Assembly: GCA_021828425.1 (NCBI GenBank)
Contig: JAKARN010000002.1
Location: 1 to 24,523 of the forward strand
From: Pseudomonadota bacterium
GTDB taxonomy: Bacteria; Pseudomonadota; Gammaproteobacteria; JAKAQQ01
Reading direction: 5' to 3'
DNA length: 24,523 bases
The notes beneath the pieces are model-generated. The model searched no databases. It saw nothing but the letters and a program-made list of their open reading frames with translations, and had not been told where the DNA came from. This document shows, piece by piece, positions 8,266 to 16,500 of the stretch (positions are counted from its first letter, which is position 1; every line of letters starts with the position of its first letter). The position numbers and the translations under genes were made by a program.

Positions 8266-8460
8266 TTTAGACTGCCCAGTCTAGCACAAACTGGGTGTTA
8301 ATAGGAGTTTAACGTTTTTTTCTTTGATTTCAGGGGGAAAGATACTCCGCGTTCAAATCAAAACGCGCAAAGCAAACATTTTCACTGAAAAACTGCTATT
8401 TCCTTTTAATTTCGTCCAATTTCAGGGTCAGCCCTTTCACCCCAACCGTTCTCGAAAGGC
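8266..8460. other. AT-rich intergenic spacer between the Bax-like gene and pstB
   Basis: This noncoding stretch is much richer in A and T than its surroundings, especially 8290-8420, with a T7 run (plus strand) near 8314-8320. It holds two inverted repeats: CCCAGT/ACTGGG at 8275-8295 (9-base loop), just upstream of the Bax-like ribosome site, and CGCGTT/AACGCG at 8348-8367 (8-base loop). It should contain the promoter of the Bax-like gene and the 3' end of the pstB transcript. No hairpin followed by a T tract on the minus strand was found, so no terminator is called. Confidence 0.5.
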
Positions 8461-9267
8461 TCAGCCGTATCGTCCCGTGATGTATGCGTCTGTTTTGGGG
8501 GACGAAGGATTTGTGAGGAGGGTGTCGATATCCTTGTATTCGATCAGGTCTCCCATGAAAAGAAACGCAGCAAAATCAGAGACTCGTGCAGCCTGTTGCA
8601 TGTTATGGGTGACCAGGATGATGGTATAGTCGGCCTTGAGTTCGGTGATCAGTGCCTCGATCTTGAGACTGGAGTGGGGGTCCAAGGCGGATGCCGGCTC
8701 GTCAAGCAGAAGCACTTCGGGCCGGATGGCAATCGCCCGAGCAATGCACAGACGCTGTTGCTGCCCACCCGAGAGCCGGGTCCCGCTTTCCAAGAGCTTG
8801 TCCTTGACCTCCTCCCAGAGGGCCGACTTCTTGAGCGCCCACTCCACCCGGTCGTCCATGACCGTCCGGGGGAGCCGTTCATAAAGCCGGACCCCGAAGG
8901 CAATATTGTCGTAGACCGACATGGGGAATGGAGTCGGTTTCTGAAACACCATGCCCACCTTGGCACGCAGCGCATGAACATCCTGGCTTTTGCTCAGAAG
9001 GTTGGCACCGTCCATGAGGATTTCCCCACTGGCCCGATGACCCGGATGGAGTTCGTAGATTCGGTTAAAGCATCGGATCAGGGTGGTTTTCCCGCATCCG
9101 GACGGCCCGATGAAGGTGGTGACCTTCCGTTCGGCTATATCGAGGCTGATGTCGTGGAGCGCATGGGCTGTCCCGTAGTAAAAATTGAGATTCCGGACCC
9201 GGAACTTCGGGTTCGGAATAACCGGCCCATCGGATGGGGCGGGACTTTTACTCATGATTTGATTCAT
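8461..9267 (-). CDS. pstB: Phosphate ABC transporter ATP-binding protein PstB
   Basis: PstB is the cytoplasmic ATPase of the high-affinity phosphate importer PstSCAB. The 268-residue product has [16 protein letters not shown] at the start of the ABC domain, Walker A GPSGCGKT at 54-61, Q-loop Q109 in [19 protein letters not shown] signature LSGGQ at 165-169, Walker B VLLLDEP at 185-191 and switch histidine H221. The [11 protein letters not shown] motif, the loop LASALDP-like PASALDP and the C-terminal [10 protein letters not shown] are distinctive for PstB. The start could be the ATG at 9267 or at 9255; neither has a clear Shine-Dalgarno. pstS, pstC, pstA and phoU are not adjacent: a Bax-like gene lies downstream and a noncoding gap upstream. 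Confidence 0.95.
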   Translation of the reverse strand: MNQIMSKSPAPSDGPVIPNPKFRVRNLNFYYGTAHALHDISLDIAERKVTTFIGPSGCGKTTLIRCFNRIYELHPGHRASGEILMDGANLLSKSQDVHALRAKVGMVFQKPTPFPMSVYDNIAFGVRLYERLPRTVMDDRVEWALKKSALWEEVKDKLLESGTRLSGGQQQRLCIARAIAIRPEVLLLDEPASALDPHSSLKIEALITELKADYTIILVTHNMQQAARVSDFAAFLFMGDLIEYKDIDTLLTNPSSPKTDAYITGRYG

Positions 9268-9550
9268 TTGAGATTTTTAACAACGACCACTCGCGGTGCA
9301 AAAGCCGCCTTCGAGATGATGGCCACGACCCGGTCGGCAGGGGCATCCGTTTGCGGCCAACAGCGCCTTTTCAGCCTCCATTATAAACCGCGAGTATGGG
9401 CGAAACGCTCACCTGCTTGAGCGGCTTGTAAAGTGTCACACATAAGGGAACGAATCAATACCCGCCCCTCCCAGCAAGCCCTCGAGCCGTTCATCCGGGG
9501 ATCACTACCACTGGTCGCCAACTGATTGTAAACACGGGAAAGCTTGCCTG
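9268..9550. other. Divergent intergenic region between pstB and the minor-pilin operon
   Basis: This 283-base gap lies between oppositely oriented genes and must hold both promoters. The TATAAT at 9380-9385 faces pstB. For the pilin direction, TGTAAA near 9527-9532 is only a partial -10 match, and no sigma-54 GG-N10-GC pair was found close to the fimT-like start. Two short minus-strand ORFs of about 32-34 codons fall in the presumed pstB leader but have no ribosome site or recognisable product. No repeat, RNA gene or mobile element was seen. Confidence 0.5.
9380..9385 (-). promoter_or_regulatory. TATAAT -10 element facing pstB
   Basis: A perfect minus-strand TATAAT lies about 113 bases before the upstream pstB ATG and would give a leader of roughly 105 bases. 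At 17 bases upstream the -35 position reads GCGTTT, a poor match, as would be expected of an activator-dependent promoter. No convincing Pho box was found at the expected place. Confidence 0.45.
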
Positions 9551-9562
9551 ATGATGGGGCCT

Positions 9563-10108
9563 ATGAAAACCCGGTCTCGTGGATTGACCCTGCTTGAGAC
9601 GATGGTCGTGATCGGACTGGCGGCCATCCTGGCCACGATTGCGGTCCCGAGTTTCCTGCGCTTCATGACGGAGAACCGCATGGCCAGCGAGATGAACAGC
9701 TTCGAAACGGCCCTCATGCTGGCCCGCAGCGAAGCCATCAAGCGGGGTGAGGAAGTCACCCTGTGCACCAGCACGTCGGGCACCGACTGCAGCATCGCCA
9801 GTAACTGGAATGCGGGCTGGCTCATTTTCTCCAACCCGCAGAACCAGCCGAATGTGCCCAATCCGGCTGATATCATCCGCACGCACGGTGGCTTCTCCAA
9901 TACGGACACTTTAGTCGGTAGCAACACCACCCTGGATCATGCCGTGAGCTTTACCGGACTCGGTATTCTCGTGCCCGGTGAGCTCACGGGTGGAAACTTC
10001 GATCTCGGAACCCAACCAGCGGACAGCTCTCTCACCCGCTGCCTCACCATCGGTCCAGGTGGACAACTGGCCACCGCCGAACCGGGTCACCCATGCCCCA
10101 TCGAATGA
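9563..10108 (+). CDS. fimT: Minor pilin of the FimT/GspH family
   Basis: FimT/FimU/GspH-type minor pilins join the initiation complex at the tip of type IV pili and may bind DNA. The 181-residue product starts with a short basic leader MKTRSRG cleaved before LTLLETMVVIGLAAILATIAVPSF, the class III prepilin pattern with glutamate at mature position 5; leucine replaces the more usual phenylalanine at position 1. The GspH hallmarks ALMLARSEAIKRGEEVTLCTS and NWNAGWLIFSNPQ follow, with cysteines that may pair. Start codons at 9551 and 9554 would lengthen the leader by four or three residues; 9563 is preferred for its typical leader length. The stop overlaps the pilV start as ATGA. FimT versus FimU naming is uncertain. 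Confidence 0.85.
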   Translation: MKTRSRGLTLLETMVVIGLAAILATIAVPSFLRFMTENRMASEMNSFETALMLARSEAIKRGEEVTLCTSTSGTDCSIASNWNAGWLIFSNPQNQPNVPNPADIIRTHGGFSNTDTLVGSNTTLDHAVSFTGLGILVPGELTGGNFDLGTQPADSSLTRCLTIGPGGQLATAEPGHPCPIE

Positions 10109-10605
10109 TCGACCGTCCCCCACCCGCCGTCCCGTGGGCGGGTTTCAGCCTCATCGAGGCGCTGGTGGCCATGGTCGTGATCGCCATCGGATTGCTCGGG
10201 CTTGCCGCCATGGTCACGGCTGGACTCCGTTCCAACCAGGTCGCGAACCTGCAGAGCCTGGCTGCGATCGACGCCGGCAACATCGCCGCCCTCATGTCCG
10301 CCAATCCGGCAGGAGTTGCTGCCGGCAACTACGTCATCACCTCGCTTCCGACCAGTCCACCGGCCAACCTGTGCCAGTCGGCCTCGACCCCCTGTTCACC
10401 CGCCGAGGAAGCACAGGCCGATCTCTGGGGTTTCGCTCAGAACCTGGCGAGCAACCTGCCCAATCCCGCGGCACAGATCCAGTGTGCAGTGGCCTGTTCG
10501 AGCACCACCGATGCGCCCATGGTCATCACCATCAGCTGGACCAGCCGGAGTCCGAACGGCCGGGCCATGGCCACCGCTAACTACAGCACGGTCTACCAGC
10601 CATGA
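10105..10605 (+). CDS. pilV: Type IV pilus minor pilin PilV
   Basis: PilV is a minor pilin of the tip-associated priming complex with FimU/FimT, PilW, PilX and PilE. The 166-residue product begins MIDRPPPAVPWAG, then the processed N-terminus FSLIEALVAMVVIAIGLLGLAAM (E18 is mature position 5), followed by the ANLQSLAAIDAGNIAALMSANPAG stretch typical of PilV. The ATG at 10105 overlaps the fimT-like stop (ATGA) and is preferred over an in-frame ATG at 10093 inside the upstream gene. There is no Shine-Dalgarno, so translation is probably coupled. Four cysteines between about residues 88 and 135 may form disulfides. Confidence 0.9.
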   Translation: MIDRPPPAVPWAGFSLIEALVAMVVIAIGLLGLAAMVTAGLRSNQVANLQSLAAIDAGNIAALMSANPAGVAAGNYVITSLPTSPPANLCQSASTPCSPAEEAQADLWGFAQNLASNLPNPAAQIQCAVACSSTTDAPMVITISWTSRSPNGRAMATANYSTVYQP

Positions 10606-11441
10606 CCCGCCTTCATCCGGGACATCACCGCGGCTTTGGTCTGATCGAATTCCTGATCGCCATCACGCTCACCCTCTTTCTGGTGGCGGGATTGGCCACC
10701 ATTTACTTCAGTAACGAACAGGGATCGGTCGCCCAGCGGGCTGAGGCGGCTCTCGCCGACAACATCCGCCTCGCGGTTACTCTGCTCACGACCGACATCC
10801 GCCAGACGGGCTACCGCTGGGACTTGTCCATACCCGTAAGCCAGTTGTTCACGATCATCCCCGACTATGAGGCCGATCCCACGGCTTTTCTGGCGACTCC
10901 CAGCAATCCCCTCATCATGGGTGACTGGGCCAATACCGGCTCCTCCCTGCCCTACGGACTGGCCGTGAGTTACCAGTCGGACGGCACACTCAGCAACTGC
11001 CAGGGCCAGCTCGTACCCATCGGATCCGTCGATACCGACGTCTGGAAGGTCAATAAGGCGACCGATCAACTCGAATGCAAGAGCCGGATCTCGACCATCA
11101 ACAACAACGCCTTCGACAGCTACGTGCCGCTCGTGAATAACGTGGAGACGATGATGGTCCGGTTCGGCGTCGACGCCCAGAACACGGGCTCGGTCTCGGC
11201 CTACGTCAGTGCCCCGAACGTCGACATCTACAGCCAGATCCTCTCGGTCCAGCTGGCGCTGGTCATGGTCAGCGGCAACCCCGCAGCCCCCCAGGGCGAA
11301 GTGGGCGATGTCCTGCCGACTCCGATTCACGGGAGCTTTGACCTTCTGGGCATGATGTACACCCCGTCCACCCCACCGGACCGCTACCTCCGCATCGTGG
11401 TCGTCCGTGACGTTGCCCTCAAGAACCTCTTGGCCGACTAA
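10602..11441 (+). CDS. pilW: Type IV pilus minor pilin/assembly protein PilW
   Basis: PilW is a large minor pilin of the same priming complex. The 279-residue product has the leader MTRLHPGHHRG followed by FGLIEFLIAITLTLFLVAGLATIYF, with E16 at mature position 5. The hydrophobic helix leads into NEQGSVAQRAEAALADNIRLAVTLLTTDIRQTGYR, the helix-plus-GYR pattern of PilW proteins. The C-terminal half contains VNNVETMMVRFGVDAQN and ILSVQLALVMVSGNP, also typical. The start overlaps the pilV stop by 4 bases (10602-10605), and pilX starts 5 bases after the stop. The family is clear; the degree of conservation is moderate, as usual for PilW. Confidence 0.9.
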   Translation: MTRLHPGHHRGFGLIEFLIAITLTLFLVAGLATIYFSNEQGSVAQRAEAALADNIRLAVTLLTTDIRQTGYRWDLSIPVSQLFTIIPDYEADPTAFLATPSNPLIMGDWANTGSSLPYGLAVSYQSDGTLSNCQGQLVPIGSVDTDVWKVNKATDQLECKSRISTINNNAFDSYVPLVNNVETMMVRFGVDAQNTGSVSAYVSAPNVDIYSQILSVQLALVMVSGNPAAPQGEVGDVLPTPIHGSFDLLGMMYTPSTPPDRYLRIVVVRDVALKNLLAD

Positions 11442-11446
11442 CCCCC

Positions 11447-12055
11447 ATGAAACCACCCCGCCCCCCCAGCTCTTCCCGCGGCATCGCCCTGATCACCGCC
11501 CTCGTGTTTCTGGTGGTGCTCACCCTTCTCGGAGTGACCCTCATGGAAGGGATCACCCTGGAGCAGCGCATGTCCCATAATCTGCGCGAGAAACAGCGAG
11601 CCATTGCTGCGGCCGATGCGACCCTCAATGGGACCGCGGGCTGGCTGTCCTCCCTCGCCGTGATTCCCCTTCCGACTCCGACCCAGCCGGGCGTAGCCAG
11701 CCCGTTTTCGATCTATGCATACAACGACAGCACGGTCTCCACCATCAACTTCGCGAGCGACAGCTTCTGGACCTCAAGCCTCCCCCAGAGTTACCAGCAA
11801 AGCTTTCCCTTCAACAATGCCGCCGCCACCTCGAGCAGCGGGATCCTCGTCAACGGCGGACTCCTCCAGTACGCCTCCGATCCCGAGGTCTTCCTCGTTG
11901 AACTGCCGACTGTGCCTCTCCCTGGAGACAACTTGGCCGCCATGGGCGCCACCTATGGTGTAAACGGCGTTCCCCGTACTTTTCAGCTGACTGCCTGGGC
12001 CACTGGGGGCACCGCCAATGCCGTGGCGGTCATCCAGGAAACCTATCGGCCCTGA
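11447..12055 (+). CDS. pilX: Type IV pilus assembly protein PilX
   Basis: PilX is a minor pilin that works with PilY1 in pilus assembly and adhesion. The 202-residue product has the leader MKPPRPPSSSRG, then IALITALVFLVVLTLLGVTLMEGITLEQRMSHNLREKQRAIAAADATL, the PilX N-terminal domain. Mature position 5 is not glutamate; this is usual for PilX-type and GspK-type tip pilins and is not damage. The C-terminal part is serine/threonine rich with a final TFQLTAWATGGTANAVAVIQETYRP, matching the PilX end. pilY1 follows after 15 bases with its own strong ribosome site, in keeping with the high gene order conservation pilVWXY1. Confidence 0.88.
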   Translation: MKPPRPPSSSRGIALITALVFLVVLTLLGVTLMEGITLEQRMSHNLREKQRAIAAADATLNGTAGWLSSLAVIPLPTPTQPGVASPFSIYAYNDSTVSTINFASDSFWTSSLPQSYQQSFPFNNAAATSSSGILVNGGLLQYASDPEVFLVELPTVPLPGDNLAAMGATYGVNGVPRTFQLTAWATGGTANAVAVIQETYRP

Positions 12056-12058
12056 TCC

Positions 12059-12064
12059 GGAGGT
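12059..12064 (+). promoter_or_regulatory. Strong Shine-Dalgarno of pilY1
   Basis: GGAGGT lies six bases before the pilY1 ATG at 12071. It is the strongest ribosome site in the pilin operon, where most other starts rely on overlap with the preceding stop, and it confirms the pilY1 start. Confidence 0.75.
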
Positions 12065-12070
12065 CGTCAC

Positions 12071-15000
12071 ATGTCCATCCCCACTCATCCTTCAGGCCTC
12101 TCCCGCAGGTTCGTCCCGGTCATCGGGCTCATTTTAGGAGTGACGCTGCTCCCCGGAGCCCATGCGAGCACCCCTCCCACGGTTCCGATCTCGAACGTTC
12201 CCCTGACGCTCGTCAATCCCACCCATCCCCAGGTTCTCCTGGTTCTGGCCAACTCCCAGTCCATGGACGGTGATCTTGCGGGGGCCATCATGACGGGGTC
12301 GGGAGAGATCCCCGCCCTCGCCTCATCAAGCTCGCCCGTCGACTACAGCGTGCCAGCCGGTTTCACTCCTCCCTGCGTGGCGGCCAGTGCCTCAGGAGAT
12401 GCCCCCTATACCACCTTCGGAAGCTCCTCGAATCCGGTCTGTCCGAACTCCAGCATCGAATACGACAATTCGGCGAGCCGCCTCAACGTCGCCAAGGCGG
12501 CCCTGAGCCAGGTCATCAGCTACTACGCGGCCAACTTCGACATGGGCCTCATGGATTACTCGACCGGCGGATCCGGAACCTATACGACCTGGCTCTACAT
12601 GATGAGCGAACCGGGCGGGTTCACCTTCGGGACGAGCAATTCGACTCCTCCGGCCGATGGCGGCAAGTGGCATCCCAACCCCTGTTACCAATCGACCCTG
12701 AACTCGTGCTCGGCTATCGAAAGTTACTACTCGAACCCCGCCGTTCTTTCAGATCCCTATGTCTCGACGCTGGCCACTTCCGACAACCCCGCGATCAACG
12801 ACGTGCTCTATGCCGGCGGCTTTCCCTCCGTCTTCCTCAACTTTGACGGTCCGTACTGCAACGGCGGGTCCAATTACTGCCCCGGGTCCCTGATCTACAG
12901 CGACTATACGCTCGCGGACTACAACAATGGAGCCATCTCGACCAGCTACAATGGATCCTCACCGGGTGGCTTTGCGCTCGGCACCAATCCCACGAACGCC
13001 GGCTACGTACCCCACAGCTCCCAGGTGCTGTACGCGGAACGCGGGTTCGGCTTCTACAGCAGCGCGGGCTCGAACACGGGCAACCTCCTCGTACCGATCG
13101 AATCCTACACCGATGCGACCGGATGCAGTGGGCTGACCGATCTCCAGTGCTACATCCAGCAGTTCACCCCCCATCTCGCCCCGGAGACCAACGATTCGGG
13201 CAGTACGGAAATCAAGGCGATTGCCATCCAGTCTCCGATCGCCGGCGTGCTCAATGGAGCCTATGACTACTACACCGGTTCCAACGCGCCAGTCTCGAAC
13301 ACGAGCTGCACGGCGAACCGTTATGTTGTGCTGATCACCGATGGGTTACCGACCCAGGATCTTGAAGGAGGACTCTGGCCACCCCTGGGATCCCGTTCGG
13401 CAGTGGGATACGGAGAGACGGCGACCTTTAACCTCGCCGGGGGCGGCACGGTTTCGACCACCGATGCCTCCTTCGCGTACGACGTCGAGAATGGCGAGAC
13501 CACGACCCTCGCCTCGACCAACGACCAGGCACTCACCGATACCATCACCAAACTCGGCGATCTCAAGGATGCCCAGATCAAGACTTACATCGTCGGCATG
13601 GGCGCTGGCGTCGATCCCGAGCTGAATCCGGCCGCGGCAGCGACCCTCAAGGCCATGGCGATCGCCGGCGGCACCCAGAACTACTATCCGGGGATCAGCC
13701 CCCAGGCCGTGACCAACGACCTCGAGGCCATCTTTGGCGCCATCAACGTGAACAACGTGTCCACGACCTCAGCCTCCGTCAACTCCACCTCGCTCAACAC
13801 CTCGACCGTGGTCTACCAGGCCAAGTTCGACTCTGCGGCCCTGCCCTACGCTGACTGGACCGGCGACCTCCAGGCCTTCCCGGTGAGTGCCAGCGGCAAC
13901 GTCAACATCCAGTCGGGCGCCCTGTGGGATGCCGCCCAGGAATTGGATACTTCACTTGCCGGCACGGGTTGGAATAGCCGGACCATGGCCACCTGGAACC
14001 CGGCTGGAAACAGTGGCGTCGGCGCCGGTGTTCCGTTCGCGTGGGTCGACCTCTCTCCCCTCCAGCAGAACCAGCTCGAAACCCTCTGGAGCAGCCTCAC
14101 AGCGAGCGAGCAGGCGGCATTCGGAGACAACGCGGCGACCTATGGACAGGCCGTGCTCGATTATCTGCGGGGTGACACGACGGAAGCGCAAGCCCAGGGC
14201 GGGATCTTCCGTGATCGCTCAGCCCTCCTGGGTGACGTCGTGGACAGCAACCCGGTCTATGTCGGCCCACCGGAAGGCACCTATACGGATCCCTCATACC
14301 TGACCTTTGCCCAAGATCTGGCCAACCGGACACCGGTCCTCTATGTCGGCGCCAACGATGGCATGCTCCATGCCTTCTCGGCGACAACCGGCCAGGAGCT
14401 TTTCTCCTACGTGCCCAACGGGGTCTTCGCCAATCTGGCCAATCTCACGAATCCTACCTACAACCAATCCCACGAATTTTTCGTGGACGGATCCCCGACG
14501 GCCGGCGACGTCCAGTTCATCGACGGCAGCTGGCATACCCTGGTGACCGGCGGTCTCAATGATGGCGGCGAAAGCATCTACGCCATCAATGTGACCCATC
14601 CCACCCTGCTCGAAACAGCCTCCGGACTGGCAAGCCACGTCCTCTGGGAGTTCACCGATCCCTACCTGGGTCTTACCTACAGCCAGCCCCAGATCGCCCG
14701 CATCGATCTGAACGGCAACCCAACCTCGGTCGTCATTTTCGGATCAGGTTATGACAATGCCGATGGCAACCCTTATCTTTATGTCGTGAATGCCCAGACC
14801 GGCACCCTGATTGACCGCATCTCGCTCTGCTCGGATGTCCCCACCGCCTGCAGTTCGAGCGAACCCAACGGGCTTTCGACCCCGGCGGTCGTGCCAGCCG
14901 ATGGTTCAAGCCTGGACAACCTGGTCTACGCCGGAGACCTCCAAGGCAACCTCTGGCGCATCGACATTTCGTCGAGCTCGCCTGCGAACTGGACGGCATC

Positions 15001-15766
15001 CGTCCTGTTCCAGGCCGGTTCCCACACCGATCTGCAGCCGATCACGACCCAGCCGGTGGTCAGCCTCGCCCCCTCCGGCGCACCCGCCGGCTCTCTGCTC
15101 GTCATGTTCGGAACCGGGCAGTTCCTGGGCACACCCGATCTCACGACCACCACAACCCAGAGCTTTTACGGGATTCTCGATCCCACCCCGGCCGGCGGGA
15201 CTCCTCCCTCCAACTATCCGCCCGGCTATAACAAGCTCGTCCAGCAGACCCTCTCGGCTGCCACCTATAGCTACACGAGCTCGACGGGCCAGACCATCAC
15301 TCTGCCGATCCGTACTGTCACGAACAACACGATCGACTGGAACAGCAAGGACGGATGGTATCTCGACCTGCCCGACGCCGGCGAGCGGGTTGTGACCAAC
15401 CCGCATATCGAGGGGGGTGCCGTCATCTTCACGAGCTACGTACCGGATGCAGCCAGCGCCACGAGCTGCTCGACCGGCGGGTCGAGCTTCCTCATGGTCC
15501 TGAACTTTGCCACGGGGGGGGCCTTCCCCGGGCCCCAACTGGACCTCAACGGCGGCAACACGATCAATGGCTCAGACCAGTACAATGGCCAGAATCCAGT
15601 CGGCATCGGCCTGGGCAACGGTTTTGCAGCGGCCCCCACCATTGTCCGGACACGACCGGGGGTCATCGGCGACATCAAGCTCGTCACCCTGTCCACAGAT
15701 ACCATCGCTTCCTGGAAGGAACGCGGGGGTAATCGTGGTAGGCTCAACTGGAAGGAAATCCGCTGA
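12071..15766 (+). CDS. pilY1: Type IV pilus tip adhesin/biogenesis factor PilY1
   Basis: PilY1 is the large secreted protein carried at the pilus tip; it promotes pilus extension, adhesion and surface sensing. The 1231-residue product has a signal peptide (about 10-32, cleavage near AHA-S) and an N-terminal von Willebrand A-like region (about 50-560) with PQVLLVLANSQSMD at 53-66, YVVLITDGLPTQD at 418-430 and KTYIVGMGAGVDP. The C-terminal PilC/PilY1 beta-propeller (about 700-1231) contains YVGANDGMLHAFSATTGQELFSYVPNG, HTLVTGGLNDGG, VYAGDLQGNLWRID at 952-965 and the terminal GRLNWKEIR. The usual DxSxS of the MIDAS has alanine at the first aspartate (A60), and the propeller calcium loop is degenerate (P942, D944, S946, N950). 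No frameshift was seen. Confidence 0.93.
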   Translation: MSIPTHPSGLSRRFVPVIGLILGVTLLPGAHASTPPTVPISNVPLTLVNPTHPQVLLVLANSQSMDGDLAGAIMTGSGEIPALASSSSPVDYSVPAGFTPPCVAASASGDAPYTTFGSSSNPVCPNSSIEYDNSASRLNVAKAALSQVISYYAANFDMGLMDYSTGGSGTYTTWLYMMSEPGGFTFGTSNSTPPADGGKWHPNPCYQSTLNSCSAIESYYSNPAVLSDPYVSTLATSDNPAINDVLYAGGFPSVFLNFDGPYCNGGSNYCPGSLIYSDYTLADYNNGAISTSYNGSSPGGFALGTNPTNAGYVPHSSQVLYAERGFGFYSSAGSNTGNLLVPIESYTDATGCSGLTDLQCYIQQFTPHLAPETNDSGSTEIKAIAIQSPIAGVLNGAYDYYTGSNAPVSNTSCTANRYVVLITDGLPTQDLEGGLWPPLGSRSAVGYGETATFNLAGGGTVSTTDASFAYDVENGETTTLASTNDQALTDTITKLGDLKDAQIKTYIVGMGAGVDPELNPAAAATLKAMAIAGGTQNYYPGISPQAVTNDLEAIFGAINVNNVSTTSASVNSTSLNTSTVVYQAKFDSAALPYADWTGDLQAFPVSASGNVNIQSGALWDAAQELDTSLAGTGWNSRTMATWNPAGNSGVGAGVPFAWVDLSPLQQNQLETLWSSLTASEQAAFGDNAATYGQAVLDYLRGDTTEAQAQGGIFRDRSALLGDVVDSNPVYVGPPEGTYTDPSYLTFAQDLANRTPVLYVGANDGMLHAFSATTGQELFSYVPNGVFANLANLTNPTYNQSHEFFVDGSPTAGDVQFIDGSWHTLVTGGLNDGGESIYAINVTHPTLLETASGLASHVLWEFTDPYLGLTYSQPQIARIDLNGNPTSVVIFGSGYDNADGNPYLYVVNAQTGTLIDRISLCSDVPTACSSSEPNGLSTPAVVPADGSSLDNLVYAGDLQGNLWRIDISSSSPANWTASVLFQAGSHTDLQPITTQPVVSLAPSGAPAGSLLVMFGTGQFLGTPDLTTTTTQSFYGILDPTPAGGTPPSNYPPGYNKLVQQTLSAATYSYTSSTGQTITLPIRTVTNNTIDWNSKDGWYLDLPDAGERVVTNPHIEGGAVIFTSYVPDAASATSCSTGGSSFLMVLNFATGGAFPGPQLDLNGGNTINGSDQYNGQNPVGIGLGNGFAAAPTIVRTRPGVIGDIKLVTLSTDTIASWKERGGNRGRLNWKEIR

Positions 15767-15777
15767 GGTAAAGTGCC

Positions 15778-16044
15778 ATGACCCGCACCCATCGTTACCT
15801 GGTCCTTGCCCTCCTCCTGTGCGCCTGGACGGTTCCCGCTGCGCACGCCATCGTCCCCGTTCTCGTCCGCCCTGACGGGACGGTCATCAACCTGTCGACC
15901 GGGGTTGCAACCCGGACCGATGGCAGCCATTACCGGCTGTCGCCGGCCGCCCTCCAGGCGCTCATCAAGGCCCATGCCCGGGAAAATCCGACACGACCCA
16001 CCCCCCACAAGGCGATCCCGCACCTCTCGGAGAATGGCTCATGA
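15778..16044 (+). CDS. Small secreted protein of unknown function, in the position of PilY2
   Basis: The 88-residue product starts with a clear signal peptide (MTRTHRYLVLALLLCAWTVPAAHA, cleavage after AHA at about residue 24). This leaves a mature part of about 64 residues: a short beta-rich segment IVPVLVRPDGTVINLSTG, then YRLSPAALQALIKAHAREN and a proline/histidine-rich tail. GAGGT at 15765-15769, overlapping the pilY1 stop, gives a good ribosome site eight bases from the ATG. The stop overlaps the pilE start by 4 bases. In Pseudomonas aeruginosa the small gene pilY2 occupies this place between pilY1 and pilE; the match here is by position and size class only, and no sequence similarity is claimed. 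Confidence 0.75.
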   Translation: MTRTHRYLVLALLLCAWTVPAAHAIVPVLVRPDGTVINLSTGVATRTDGSHYRLSPAALQALIKAHARENPTRPTPHKAIPHLSENGS

Positions 16045-16448
16045 AGGCCCGGGGCTTTAGCCTGATCGAACTCCTCGTGGTCATCGCCATTGCCGGCATT
16101 CTTTTTTCCATTGCCGTGCCAGCCTATCAGCAATATCTGCTCAGCGCCAACCGAACAGACGCCATCAAGACGCTACTCGAGGTCTCGAACAGCGAGGGAG
16201 AATATTACACGCAATACAACCAGTACACGACCGCACTCACCGCCCTGGGCTATGCATCGGACAACGTGACCAGCGAAAATGGGTACTACGTCGTGACGGT
16301 TACTTCCACCCAGCCCCAGACCTTCACGCTGACGGCAACCCCACAGGGAGGACAGGTACAGGACACCCATTGCGGTACCTTCACCCTGAACTCGCTGGGA
16401 CTGAGGGAGGTCACCGGAACTGAAGGGGCAACCCACTGCTGGCAGTAG
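16041..16448 (+). CDS. pilE: Type IV pilus minor pilin PilE
   Basis: PilE is a pilin-like subunit that completes the minor-pilin priming complex. The 135-residue product has the very short leader MKARG cleaved before FSLIELLVVIAIAGILFSIAVPAYQQYLLSANRTDAIKTLLEVSNSE, with E10 at mature position 5. YYTQYNQYTTALTALGYASDN and TFTLTATPQGGQVQDTHCGTFTLNSLGLRE are typical of PilE. C111 and C133 enclose the C-terminal disulfide loop. The ATG overlaps the stop of the small secreted gene, with GGAG eight bases upstream. It ends the operon. Position after pilY1 supports PilE over the major pilin PilA. Confidence 0.92.
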   Translation: MKARGFSLIELLVVIAIAGILFSIAVPAYQQYLLSANRTDAIKTLLEVSNSEGEYYTQYNQYTTALTALGYASDNVTSENGYYVVTVTSTQPQTFTLTATPQGGQVQDTHCGTFTLNSLGLREVTGTEGATHCWQ

Positions 16449-16500
16449 TCTGCCCGGAACTCCCCTCCTCCATTCCGGAGGCATCCTGCCGGTCGTAGGC

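Noticed and set aside
9280..9382. Short minus-strand frames (32-34 codons) in the presumed pstB leader
   Set aside because: They have no Shine-Dalgarno and no recognisable product, and one begins inside the TATAAT box; chance is the simplest explanation.
8596..9420. Plus-strand open frame of 274 codons opposite pstB
   Set aside because: pstB on the minus strand has all ABC motifs; the antisense product has no domain.
9421..9446. Possible Pho box (CTTGTAAAGTGTCACACA) near pstB
   Set aside because: It fits the CTGTCAT direct-repeat pattern poorly and lies about 40 bases too far upstream of the TATAAT box.
10593..11456. Minus-strand frame of 287 codons opposite pilW
   Set aside because: pilW has a prepilin signal and coupled start; the antisense frame is a composition shadow.
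11447..11520. Missing Glu at mature position 5 of PilX
   Set aside because: This is usual for PilX/GspK-type tip pilins, so it is not reported as unusual.
16467..16481. Hairpin CCTCC/GGAGG after pilE as a terminator
   Set aside because: The stem is only 5 bp with a 5-base loop and no following T tract, so it is not called as an intrinsic terminator.
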